A stretch of 7,198 nucleotides of DNA. Origin: JALORV01 sp035429725. GTDB lineage: Bacteria; Pseudomonadota; Gammaproteobacteria; Burkholderiales; Burkholderiaceae_F. Location: contig DAOMFI010000141.1 in the NCBI GenBank assembly GCA_035429725.1, positions 1 through 7,198 of the forward strand. The letters are read 5' to 3'. Numbering within the stretch: position 1 is the first letter of the stretch; the number at the start of each line of letters is the position of its first letter. A program made the translations under genes and the position numbers. A model generated the notes under the pieces. That model did no database searches. It was not told where the DNA came from and worked only from the letters and a program-made list of their open reading frames with translations. Below are positions 1 through 6,452 of the stretch, one piece after another.

Positions 1-756
1 GCGATCGCGCTCGCGGCCATCCGCATCGGCAAGCGCCCGGCCGACGGCCGCAGGACCTTCGGCTACTACCGCTTCGAGATTCTCGCCGCGACTTTCAATG
101 CAGTGCTGCTGTTCATGGTCGCGATCTACATCATGATCGAAGCGTACCGGCGTTTTCAGAAACCGCCGGAGATCGACTCGATCACGATGCTCGTCGTAGC
201 GAGCCTCGGGCTCGTGGTGAACCTGATCAGCATGCGGCTGCTCAGTGCGGGCAAGGACACCAGCCTCAATGTAAAGGGCGCCTACCTCGAAGTGTGGAGC
301 GACATGCTCGGCTCGATCGGCGTCATCGTCGGCGCGCTGATCATCCGGCTCACCGGATGGTCGGCGGTCGACTCGGTGATCGCAGTTGCGATCGGCCTGT
401 GGGTGATCCCGCGCACCTGGACTTTGCTGCGCGAGAGCCTGAACGTGTTGCTGGAAGGAGTGCCGGAGGGCATCGGGATGGACGAGGTCGAGCGGGCGAT
501 TGCGTCGATGCCCGGCGTCAGCAGCGTCCACGATTTGCATGTCTGGTCGATCTCGAGCGGAAAGGTCAGCCTGACCGTACATGTGGTCGGCGATTCGACG
601 ATCGCCGAAGCCTTCGAACTGGTGCAGCAAGTACGCTCAATGCTGGCCGCACGGTTCGACATCCACCACTCGACGGTCCAGATCGAGCGCGAAGCGTGCG
701 AACAGGCCGCGGAACGCCACGGATTCGACGGCGGGGCCGCCGACCATCGTCATTGA
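1..756 (+). CDS. czcD: CzcD-like cation diffusion facilitator (Zn/Co/Cd efflux), 5'-truncated by the window
   Basis: Inner-membrane metal/proton antiporter of the CDF family, which exports divalent cations such as Zn, Co and Cd from the cytoplasm. The frame is open from base 1, giving 251 residues; family members have about 300-320, so helices I-II, including the first metal-site motif, lie outside the window. The visible part starts with the conserved loop GRRTFGYYRFEILAA. Helix III follows (about residues 26-48), then helix IV (60-80), helix V (95-117, AYLEVWSDMLGS) and helix VI (121-140). The cytoplasmic ferredoxin-like domain contains VHDLHVWSISSGK, and the tail is His-rich (ADHRH). At the helix V metal site the sequence is E-x-x-x-D (residues 97 and 101), where many Zn transporters such as ZitB have H-x-x-x-D. 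The internal ATG at 103 is not the true start, because conserved sequence precedes it. The CzcD assignment rests on overall resemblance; the metal is inferred. Confidence 0.9.
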   Translation, partial: AIALAAIRIGKRPADGRRTFGYYRFEILAATFNAVLLFMVAIYIMIEAYRRFQKPPEIDSITMLVVASLGLVVNLISMRLLSAGKDTSLNVKGAYLEVWSDMLGSIGVIVGALIIRLTGWSAVDSVIAVAIGLWVIPRTWTLLRESLNVLLEGVPEGIGMDEVERAIASMPGVSSVHDLHVWSISSGKVSLTVHVVGDSTIAEAFELVQQVRSMLAARFDIHHSTVQIEREACEQAAERHGFDGGAADHRH

Positions 757-920
757 GCCGAACGCCAACGCGGTCGAAATTGGCCAGCTTGACTCTCCAC
801 CGAGTTCAGGGTTTCAAATCAATCGCCGTTGCATGGCATCCGCTGGCGGGGTACATCAAAGCGACGTCAGTGGCAGACGACCCAGCAATCGACAGGATCC
901 GAAGCGATGGGGCATCAGTC

Positions 921-1219
921 ATGAGTTTTCTCGAGCGATTGCTCAGAGGTTTGGGCGGCCACCACGGGAGAGGCTACCGCGGCGATCACCACGGCGGACA
1001 GCGCTATCAGCGCGGCGGTTCGCCGACTGATTTTCGCCGCCGCAGGGTATGCCACCGGCGAGCGCAGATGACGCCTGCGGCAAGTGCGGGGCGCCGAACG
1101 GGGCCGATGCGAAGTTCTGTCAGCGTTGCGGCGCGTTGCTGATCGCAGAGTGCACGGGTTGTGGCACGAAATTGTCGGCCGACTCGAAGTTCTGCAGTCA
1201 GTGCGGGCGGCCACGTTAG
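921..1219 (+). pseudogene. Small Gly/His-rich double zinc-ribbon protein, apparently frameshifted
   Basis: Two adjacent frames each hold half of what looks like one small protein. From the ATG at 921 the first frame reads MSFLERLLRGLGGHHGRG, followed by more Gly/His/Arg-rich sequence. The next frame back, open from 1031 to the TAG at 1217-1219, reads MPPASADDACGKCGAPN and then three further CxxC knuckles: C-G-K-C at 1076-1087, C-Q-R-C at 1118-1129, C-T-G-C at 1151-1162 and C-S-Q-C at 1193-1204. That is a classic double zinc ribbon. The span of 299 bases is one short of 100 codons, so a single missing base between about 1020 and 1070 would restore a 99-residue protein. A TTTT run at 1031-1034 lies in the right place. 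It may be a real mutation, a sequencing or assembly error, or a -1 ribosomal slip. The ribbon alone could start at the ATG at 1049, but the only purine-rich stretch (CAGGG) is too close to that codon. The function is unknown; such ribbons bind zinc and often mediate protein or nucleic-acid contacts. Confidence 0.6.
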
Positions 1220-1363
1220 CCGAATTTGCATCTCGAGTCGACTACCCCCGTGCTTCATGGAAACGGACTAACCGAGCGACCGCGCTTTCCGGCCATTCGT
1301 TGCAACCAAACCTGCGGACGATGATCAGATTACGTGCCAATTCGCCGCAGCGAGCCGGGGAGC

Positions 1364-1386
1364 GGAGCCATGGAATGCGACTGGAG
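1364..1386 (+). promoter_or_regulatory. Two candidate ribosome binding sites deciding the dsbD start
   Basis: GGAG at 1364-1367 lies 7 bases before the ATG at 1375, and TGGAG at 1382-1386 lies 9 bases before the in-frame ATG at 1396. Both spacings are acceptable. The second is preferred because the protein then begins directly with a typical Sec signal sequence (MLSKRVRS and a hydrophobic core). Confidence 0.4.
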
Positions 1387-1395
1387 CCCGTCAGC

Positions 1396-3540
1396 ATGCT
1401 GTCCAAACGAGTGAGGTCTGTGTTCTGCTCGCTCGCTATCGGCTTCGGGCTGGTTGCGTCCGCGGCCGCGCAGATCGAATCGCTTCCTCGCTTCGGCGCG
1501 CCCGCGGCGAACATCAAGGGTGAACTGCTCGCGGCGACGGATGCAGTGGTGCCGGGCCAGCCGCTGCTGGTCGGCCTGCGGCTGGTGCCGTCGGGCGGCT
1601 GGTACACGTACTGGCAGGTCCCCGGCGATGCCGGATTGCCCACTCAAATCGCATGGCAACTGCCGCCGGGCTTCAGCGCGGGGCCGATCGAATGGCCGCA
1701 TCCGCAGCGGCTGCCGCTGGGGCCGATGGTGAACTTCGGCTACAAGACCGAAACGATGCTGTTGACTACGCTGAGCGTCCCGCAGAATCTGGCGACGGGC
1801 GGCTCCGTTACGGTGCGGGCCGAGGCGAAGGCGGATTGGCTCGAATGCAAGGACGTCTGCATTCCGGGCGGAGCAACGCTGACTCTCACGCTGCCGGTGC
1901 GCGAGTCGGCCAAACCATCCTCTGCGGCGAGCCTGTTCGCGGCGGCGCGCGCGCTGGTTCCGCAGCCTCTGGCCGGGGCCGAGGCGCAGGCCACGCTCGA
2001 AGGCAAGCGGCTCCGGCTGGCACTGGCGTTGCCGGGCGACCGCCGGATGGACCGAATGGAGTTCTATCCGCTCGAAGCAGCCCGCATCGAACCGTCCGCA
2101 GCGCAGATCCTCAAGCGCGAAGGGACGCAGACTGCCGTGTACCTGACCGCGGCGACGGCGGCCGCGCCCGATTTCAAGACGCTGAAGGGCGTGATCGTCG
2201 CCAACGGCGGGCCGGCCGTTCCGAACGGGTGGACCGCAACAGTCGAGGCACCGGTTTCTGCTGGTGTGGTCGCGGCGAGCGCCTTTGAGACTGCGGGCAA
2301 AGATCCAGTTGGCAGCTCAGCTTCGATGACGCTGCTGATTGCGTTCGGCGGCGCGCTGCTGGGCGGCCTGATCTTGAATCTGATGCCCTGCGTGTTCCCG
2401 GTGCTGTCGCTGAAGCTGATCGGGCTTTCGAAACACCGCACGCAATCCGGACCGCTGGCGGCGCACGGACTCGCATTCACGGCCGGCGTCGTGCTCTCGT
2501 TCGTGCTGCTGGCCGCTTTGCTGCTCGCCTTGCAGCAGACTGGCCAGGCGCTCGGCTGGGGCTTTCAGCTACAGACGCCGTGGGTGATCGCGGCGCTGAC
2601 CATTCTGTTTTTCGTCATTGGTCTGAACCTGCTCAGCGTGTTCGAGTTCACGTTCGGGCAGGGCGTCGCCAACTCGCAGGCGGCCGATGCGCTGGCGCGC
2701 AAGTCCGACTGGCGCGGCAGCTTCGGCACCGGTGTGCTGGCGGTGATCGTCGCCTCACCGTGCACAGCGCCGTTCATGGGTGCTGCGCTCGGATACGCGA
2801 TTACGCAGCCGCCGGCCGTCGCGCTGTCGGTCTTCGCGGCACTCGGCGTCGGCATGGCGCTGCCGTATCTGCTGCTGACGCTGTTTCCCCGCTGGCTGGC
2901 CAGATTGCCGCGGCCGGGGCGCTGGATGGAGATCTTCAAGCAGCTGATGGCCTTTCCGATGTTCGCGACCTGCGTCTGGCTGTTGTGGGTGCTGATGCAG
3001 CAGGTCGATGCCGGCGAGGTCGCGTTGGCGCTGGGCGCCTTGGTGGCCGTCGGCTTCGCGCTGTGGGCGCTCGGGCTGTCGCAACGCGGCGCAAGCGCGT
3101 TCCGCTGGGTGGCCCTGAGCGGCGCAGTGGTCGCAGCATTGACATTCACGCCGATCGTGAGCTCGGGAACGCCGGCCGCAGGCAAGGCCGTGCTCGGTGA
3201 CGGCTGGATCGAGTATTCACGCGACAAGCTCGTTCAGCTGCAAGGCGAAGGCAGGCCGGTCTTCGTCGACTTCACCGCGGCATGGTGCGTGACCTGCCAG
3301 GTCAACAAGCGGACAGTGCTGGACACCGAACGGGTGAGCGCCCGGTTCGCTGCCGATGGCGTCGTCCTGATGCGCGCCGACTGGACCAATCGCGACGAGC
3401 GCATCACGCAGGCGCTGGCCGAGTTCGGGCGCAACGGCGTGCCGCTGTACGTGCTGTACGACCGCTCTGGACAGGCGGCCGTGCTGCCGCAATTGCTGAC
3501 GCCGGGCATCGTCTTCGACGCGCTGGACAATATCAAGTAA
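1396..3540 (+). CDS. dsbD: DsbD/ScsB-type transmembrane thiol:disulfide interchange protein
   Basis: Passes electrons from cytoplasmic thioredoxin across the inner membrane to periplasmic partners such as DsbC/DsbG. From the ATG at 1396 the protein has 714 residues. It begins with a Sec signal peptide (about 1-26, ending SAAAQ). Next comes a periplasmic N-terminal domain with the cysteine pair CKDVC (C151, C155) in ADWLECKDVCIPG. The membrane domain (about 311-585, roughly eight helices) carries the two redox cysteines in NLMPCVFPVLSLK (C332) and VASPCTAPFMG (C456). The C-terminal periplasmic thioredoxin fold (about 600-714) carries the active site AAWCVTCQ (C631, C634). All six catalytic cysteines are therefore present and the protein looks functional. 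The CX3C spacing in the N-domain differs from CX5C in E. coli DsbD and is closer to ScsB-like relatives. An ATG at 1375 would add seven residues. The frame stays open back to 1084, but that part overlaps the zinc-ribbon gene and is not coding. Confidence 0.95.
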   Translation: MLSKRVRSVFCSLAIGFGLVASAAAQIESLPRFGAPAANIKGELLAATDAVVPGQPLLVGLRLVPSGGWYTYWQVPGDAGLPTQIAWQLPPGFSAGPIEWPHPQRLPLGPMVNFGYKTETMLLTTLSVPQNLATGGSVTVRAEAKADWLECKDVCIPGGATLTLTLPVRESAKPSSAASLFAAARALVPQPLAGAEAQATLEGKRLRLALALPGDRRMDRMEFYPLEAARIEPSAAQILKREGTQTAVYLTAATAAAPDFKTLKGVIVANGGPAVPNGWTATVEAPVSAGVVAASAFETAGKDPVGSSASMTLLIAFGGALLGGLILNLMPCVFPVLSLKLIGLSKHRTQSGPLAAHGLAFTAGVVLSFVLLAALLLALQQTGQALGWGFQLQTPWVIAALTILFFVIGLNLLSVFEFTFGQGVANSQAADALARKSDWRGSFGTGVLAVIVASPCTAPFMGAALGYAITQPPAVALSVFAALGVGMALPYLLLTLFPRWLARLPRPGRWMEIFKQLMAFPMFATCVWLLWVLMQQVDAGEVALALGALVAVGFALWALGLSQRGASAFRWVALSGAVVAALTFTPIVSSGTPAAGKAVLGDGWIEYSRDKLVQLQGEGRPVFVDFTAAWCVTCQVNKRTVLDTERVSARFAADGVVLMRADWTNRDERITQALAEFGRNGVPLYVLYDRSGQAAVLPQLLTPGIVFDALDNIK

Positions 3541-3571
3541 CCGGGGGCGGCGCGGCCTGTTGCAGGGCACG

Positions 3572-3640
3572 CGCACGACGTCTAGGTGCCGTTGACTCGG
3601 TACCTACTTCATGGTTTGCAATTGCGCGTCGCACGACGTC
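3572..3640. repeat. Direct repeat CGCACGACGTC in the dsbD-dsbA gap
   Basis: CGCACGACGTC occurs at 3572-3582 and again at 3630-3640, 58 bases apart, in the 125-base gap before dsbA. Each copy contains the palindrome GACGTC. Two copies in a short promoter-sized gap could be regulator half-sites, but chance is possible in DNA this GC-rich. Confidence 0.3.
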
Positions 3641-3665
3641 GGCATTCGATGAGGAGCAAGCCGCC

Positions 3666-4343
3666 ATGCCGCTGACCCGCCGCCACCTGTTGCTGGCCGC
3701 CACCGTGTTGCCCGCGCTCGCCTTCGCGAACCACGACAGCGGCGCAGGAGCAAAGAAGGAATTCGTCCCCGTCTCGCCCCCGCAGCCGGTCGAGACGGGC
3801 AACCAGATCGAGGTTATCGAATTCTTCCAGTACGTCTGCCCGCATTGCGCCTCCTACGATCCGGTTCTGCAGGCTTGGAAGAGGCGCCTTCCGGCGGATG
3901 TCAGGTACCGTCGCGTTCCGATCTCATGGGACGACCGGAATCTCCCGCATGTCCGCCTCTACTACACACTCGAAGCGCTGGGCAAGACCGAAGAGTTGCA
4001 GAGCAAAGTCTTCTCGGCGATCCACGTCGACAAGAAGCATCTGCTGAAGCCAGAGGAGATCGCCGAATTCATGGCAGCCAACGGCATCGATCGCAAGCAA
4101 TGGCTCGATGCCTACAACTCGTTCACTGTCGGTGCCCGCGCGAACCGTGCGGGCCAGGTATGGCGCGCCTATCGGATCGACGGAACTCCGGCGATGGCAG
4201 TCGACGGCAAGTTTGTGACCTCGCCGTCGATGGTCGGCTCGCGCGAAGGCAGCATCGAGGTGCTCGACGCCCTGATTCAGCGCGCGCGGTCCGAACGTTC
4301 GATCACGAAGTCGCACTTCGATTCGGTCCCGCGGGTTTCGTGA
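3666..4343 (+). CDS. dsbA: DsbA-type periplasmic thiol:disulfide oxidoreductase
   Basis: Introduces disulfide bonds into exported proteins and is normally re-oxidised by DsbB; no dsbB is visible here. The protein has 225 residues, close to the usual size. The start at 3666 is supported by GAGGAG at 3651-3656, nine bases upstream. The signal sequence is MPLTRRHLLLAATVLPALAFA, in which TRRHLLL resembles a twin-arginine motif. The thioredoxin fold follows, with the active site QYVCPHCASY (C58-P-H-C61), the helical insertion containing RLYYTLEALG and LDAYNSF, and the cis-proline loop GTPAMAVDGKF (T174-P175). CPHC is the classic DsbA dipeptide and indicates an oxidase rather than an isomerase. It lies 125 bases after dsbD on the same strand, with a 41-base gap to the methyltransferase gene, so co-transcription is plausible. 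The last residues (about 214-225) form a short polar tail of no evident function. Confidence 0.92.
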   Translation: MPLTRRHLLLAATVLPALAFANHDSGAGAKKEFVPVSPPQPVETGNQIEVIEFFQYVCPHCASYDPVLQAWKRRLPADVRYRRVPISWDDRNLPHVRLYYTLEALGKTEELQSKVFSAIHVDKKHLLKPEEIAEFMAANGIDRKQWLDAYNSFTVGARANRAGQVWRAYRIDGTPAMAVDGKFVTSPSMVGSREGSIEVLDALIQRARSERSITKSHFDSVPRVS

Positions 4344-4384
4344 GCGGCATCGTTACGCCCTGACGGGCCGGACGCGCGCTACCG

Positions 4385-5083
4385 ATGTTTCTGCATCTCT
4401 GCGAAGCCTTGACCGTCCTGTTGGTGTTGTGCTTCTGGATGGTCCGTATTCACTCCCGTCCCGGTTTGACCGCCGCAGTCCGCCTGATCGAAGCCAGGGA
4501 CTGCTGCGACAGGCGTGAAGCGCGGCGCTCGGCCAGCGCTTTCGTGCGCGCCTTGCTGAGCAACCCACGCGCCGTGGGCGCTTGCTGTCCGAGTTCGCCG
4601 CGGCTCGCGCGCGCGGTGGCCGCCGCGGTCGACGACTCTACTGGTCTTGTCGTCGAACTCGGAGGGGGCACGGGTGCCATCACCTCGGCGCTGCTCGCGC
4701 GCGGCGTGCCGCCGGACCGGCTGATCGTCGTCGAGCGCGACCCAATTCTCGCGCGCCACTTGCAGGAGCGGTTTCGCGGAATCAGCGTGATCCGCGGCGA
4801 CGCGGCCGAACTCGCGCAATTGCTGTCGGACGATGACGGCAGGGAGACGGCCGCGACTGTGGTCTCAAGCCTGCCGATGATTTCCCTGTCACGGGACGAT
4901 GTGCGCGCGATCGGAGCACAGATCTGCGCGGTACTCGAACGCGGCGGAGTCCTCGTGCAGTACACCTACCAGATTGGGTTCGGTCACGCACGAGTTCCTG
5001 GCTGCTTTGAACTCGTCGAGCAACGCCGCGTCTGGGCCAACCTGCCGCCGGCGCGCGTCGAGGCATATCGCCACCGCGGCTGA
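4385..5083 (+). CDS. Class I SAM-dependent methyltransferase, phospholipid N-methyltransferase-like
   Basis: The core has the Rossmann methyltransferase motifs in order: LSNPRAVGACCPSSPRLARA, then the SAM-binding glycine motif VVELGGGTG (residues 89-97), the acidic end of strand 2 in LIVVERDP, RGDAAEL as motif III, and VVSSLPMISLS as motif IV. Late features are LERGGVLVQYTYQIG and VWANLPPARVEAY. This order, with the S-x-L-P motif and the R-V-W-x-N-L-P-P end, resembles PmtA-type phosphatidylethanolamine N-methyltransferases and the related rRNA dimethylase-like group. The substrate is inferred, not shown. The start is uncertain: the ATG at 4385 gives 232 residues with a hydrophobic N-terminus (MFLHLCEALTVLLVLCFWMV) that could touch the membrane, while the in-frame ATG at 4439 gives 214. 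Neither has a good ribosome binding site. It starts 41 bases after dsbA, so it may be read with that gene. Confidence 0.72.
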   Translation: MFLHLCEALTVLLVLCFWMVRIHSRPGLTAAVRLIEARDCCDRREARRSASAFVRALLSNPRAVGACCPSSPRLARAVAAAVDDSTGLVVELGGGTGAITSALLARGVPPDRLIVVERDPILARHLQERFRGISVIRGDAAELAQLLSDDDGRETAATVVSSLPMISLSRDDVRAIGAQICAVLERGGVLVQYTYQIGFGHARVPGCFELVEQRRVWANLPPARVEAYRHRG

Positions 5084-5142
5084 CACGCGGGCGATGCTCG
5101 ACGCCGTGCTGCGGATGCGCCGGGCGACGAGCCTGTAGGCAC

Positions 5143-5167
5143 CGCCGTCGAGGAACAAGAGACGGCG
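5143..5167 (+). terminator. Hairpin after the methyltransferase gene, weak terminator candidate
   Basis: CGCCGTC (5143-5149) pairs perfectly with GACGGCG (5161-5167) across an 11-base loop, about 60 bases after the methyltransferase stop. No T-run follows, so it is not a standard intrinsic terminator. Confidence 0.25.
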
Positions 5168-5450
5168 CACCTGCACGACGCTGTCAGTGGTGAAGTTCGA
5201 GACCAGGGTGATCTTGATTTTCGCCTAGTGCGTCATGTTGGTTCGACTCTTGCCCTGCTTGTCGGGCTGGCAGCCATTGCCGCGTATTCCGTGTCTTGTC
5301 AAAGGCAACCGTCGCGCCTAGCCAAAGCCACCTTCGCCGCCGGCTGCTACGGGGTTTGGATCTTGGATTGCAGCGCAACGTCGGCCTTGCTGCCGTGAAT
5401 GGGCCTCTGAAAACGACCCAATTCGCCAAGCGTTCGGCTGAACTTGATCG

Positions 5451-5475
5451 ATCGTCGGCGGTCTACGCTGACGAT
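5451..5475. other. Strong 10-bp hairpin upstream of dsbC
   Basis: ATCGTCGGCG (5451-5460) pairs with CGCTGACGAT (5466-5475) across the loop GTCTA; all ten pairs form, one of them G-U in RNA. No T-run follows on either strand, so it does not look like an intrinsic terminator. It sits 76 bases before the dsbC start, where an mRNA leader structure or a dyad operator would fit. The role is unknown. Confidence 0.45.
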
Positions 5476-5551
5476 TCGCCCGCGCTCTTCACGCTGCGCG
5501 GCCCATTGACTTTGCCTCATATGTCTTTCTGCCTTTGCGGAAATACAGAAC

Positions 5552-6313
5552 ATGAACCACTGGATTGGACGCGTTAGCGTCATTGCAATCGCGCTCGCCT
5601 CCTCCGCGGCGTTGGCACAAGGCGCATCGAAAATGGATGGTGCTGAGAAGGCGCCGGCTGCCGGCAGCATGGAGGCGCAAGTGGCAGCGCGCTTCGCGGA
5701 AAAATCCGGCGGGCAGAAGCCGGATCAAGTCTTCAAAGGCCGCGGTGGTTTATACGAAGTATTGGTTGGCGGCCAGATTTATTACGTCGATTCTGATGTC
5801 AGTTTCGTTTTGGCTGGCCGCATGTTTGATCCGCGTACGCGTGAGGATCTGACGCAAAAGCGCCTCGACACCGCATTGAAGGTCGATTTCAAATCCTTGC
5901 CGCTCGATCGCGCGGTGAAGACGGTACGCGGCAACGGCTCACGCGTGTTAGCGACGTTCGAAGATCCCAACTGCGGCTACTGCAAGCGGCTGTGGCAGAA
6001 CATGGCCGAGTTGAAGGACGTGACCATTTACACGTTTCTGTTCCCGATCCTGTCGCCCGACTCGATGGAGAAATCGAAGGCTATCTGGTGCTCGAAAGAT
6101 CGTGCCGCGAGCTGGGAAGAACACATTGTGCAGAACAAGACGCCCGCGACAGCGTCGGCCGACTGCAAGACTCCGCTTGAGCAGAATGTTGCTCTAGGGC
6201 GCGAACTCGGCATCAACGGCACGCCGACCATCTTCTTTGCCGATGGCACGCGCGTTGCCGGTGCAATACCGCTTGCGGCGATCGAGCAGCGTCTCGCAGC
6301 GGCCAGGAAGTAG
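5552..6313 (+). CDS. dsbC: DsbC/DsbG-type periplasmic disulfide isomerase
   Basis: Repairs or reduces wrong disulfides in periplasmic proteins and is kept reduced by DsbD, encoded upstream. The protein has 253 residues, with a Sec signal peptide (MNHWIGRVSVIAIALASSAALAQ). A linker leads to the N-terminal dimerisation domain (about 60-105), recognised by LYEVLVGGQIYYVDSD and RTREDLTQKRL. The thioredoxin-like catalytic domain carries FEDPNCGYCKRLW (C141-G-Y-C144) and the cis-proline loop NGTPTIFFADG (T224-P225). A second cysteine pair, C180 in AIWCSKD and C205 in ADCKTP, matches the structural disulfide of DsbC. CGYC is the DsbC dipeptide; DsbG usually has CPYC, so DsbC is preferred. The start at 5552 has no clear Shine-Dalgarno sequence but gives a clean signal peptide. 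By eye the gene is less GC-rich than dsbD and is 468 bases from its neighbour, so it probably has its own promoter. Confidence 0.92.
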   Translation: MNHWIGRVSVIAIALASSAALAQGASKMDGAEKAPAAGSMEAQVAARFAEKSGGQKPDQVFKGRGGLYEVLVGGQIYYVDSDVSFVLAGRMFDPRTREDLTQKRLDTALKVDFKSLPLDRAVKTVRGNGSRVLATFEDPNCGYCKRLWQNMAELKDVTIYTFLFPILSPDSMEKSKAIWCSKDRAASWEEHIVQNKTPATASADCKTPLEQNVALGRELGINGTPTIFFADGTRVAGAIPLAAIEQRLAAARK

Positions 6314-6344
6314 TGTGGAGCTGGCTGGATTTGCCGCTTCGAGT

Positions 6345-6452
6345 CTATCCGCCATGCATTGCTCGTCGGGAGCGTAAGGCGAGGCGGTAAACGAACAGCG
6401 GCGCAAACGTGAGCCAAATGAGGAAGACCACCCAGACCCGGATGACGATCAC
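6345..6452 (-). CDS. Possible 35-residue single-span membrane protein (GTG start)
   Basis: On the minus strand, a GTG at 6452-6450 opens a 36-codon frame ending in TAG at 6347-6345. The product has one long hydrophobic span (VWVVFLIWLTFAPLFVY) followed by a basic tail (RLALRSRRAMHGG). This is the charge pattern of a small inner-membrane protein with its C-terminus inside. AAGGAGGGG (6468-6460) lies upstream, with nine bases between AAGGAGG and the GTG, the best Shine-Dalgarno sequence in the window. The gene converges on dsbC, with 31 bases between the stops. Its start overlaps the stop of another minus-strand ORF (GAGTGATC). I recognise no family. A plus-strand ORF of 42 codons (6418-6546) overlaps it but has a poor start. 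Confidence 0.35.
   Translation of the reverse strand: MIVIRVWVVFLIWLTFAPLFVYRLALRSRRAMHGG

Larger units (their letters stand above)
5084..5551. other. 468-base gap without a convincing gene
   Basis: No coding region here has both a credible start and a recognisable protein. The frame of the methyltransferase stays open after its stop from 5084 to the TGA at 5396-5398. From a GTG at 5228 it would give 56 residues with one hydrophobic stretch (STLALLVGLAAIAAYSV), but there is no ribosome binding site and I recognise no family. Other short ORFs here, such as 5296-5577 (+) and 5184-5429 (-), show no known motif. The stretch contains two hairpins (5143-5167 and 5451-5475). It separates the dsbA-methyltransferase pair from dsbC and may be the scar of a lost gene or insertion. 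Confidence 0.5.

Noticed and set aside
757..920. Gap between the CDF gene and the zinc-ribbon gene
   Set aside because: I looked for a promoter, hairpin or small gene and saw nothing supportable.
294..1142. Long + strand frame running through the CDF gene and the zinc-ribbon region
   Set aside because: Most of it is an Arg-rich shadow of the CDF gene. Only the part from 921 onward (MSFLERLL) looks genuine, and that is reported as the frameshifted zinc-ribbon gene.
1084..1395. N-terminal extension of the DsbD frame, giving a protein of 818 residues
   Set aside because: It overlaps the zinc-ribbon coding frame, shows no domain, and would bury the signal peptide about 100 residues inside. The ATG at 1396 or 1375 is far better.
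2565..3227. Minus-strand ORF of 220 residues opposite dsbD
   Set aside because: It is antisense to the membrane and linker part of a clear DsbD protein, with low-complexity Ser/Ala/Pro composition and no motif; GC-rich coding DNA commonly gives such shadows.
3592..3620. TTGACT upstream of dsbA as a -35 box
   Set aside because: No acceptable -10 hexamer lies 16-18 bases downstream; the best candidate, TTTGCA, matches poorly.
5506..5534. TTGACT upstream of dsbC as a -35 box
   Set aside because: The sequence at the proper spacing (CTGCCT) does not resemble a -10 box, so no sigma-70 promoter is claimed.
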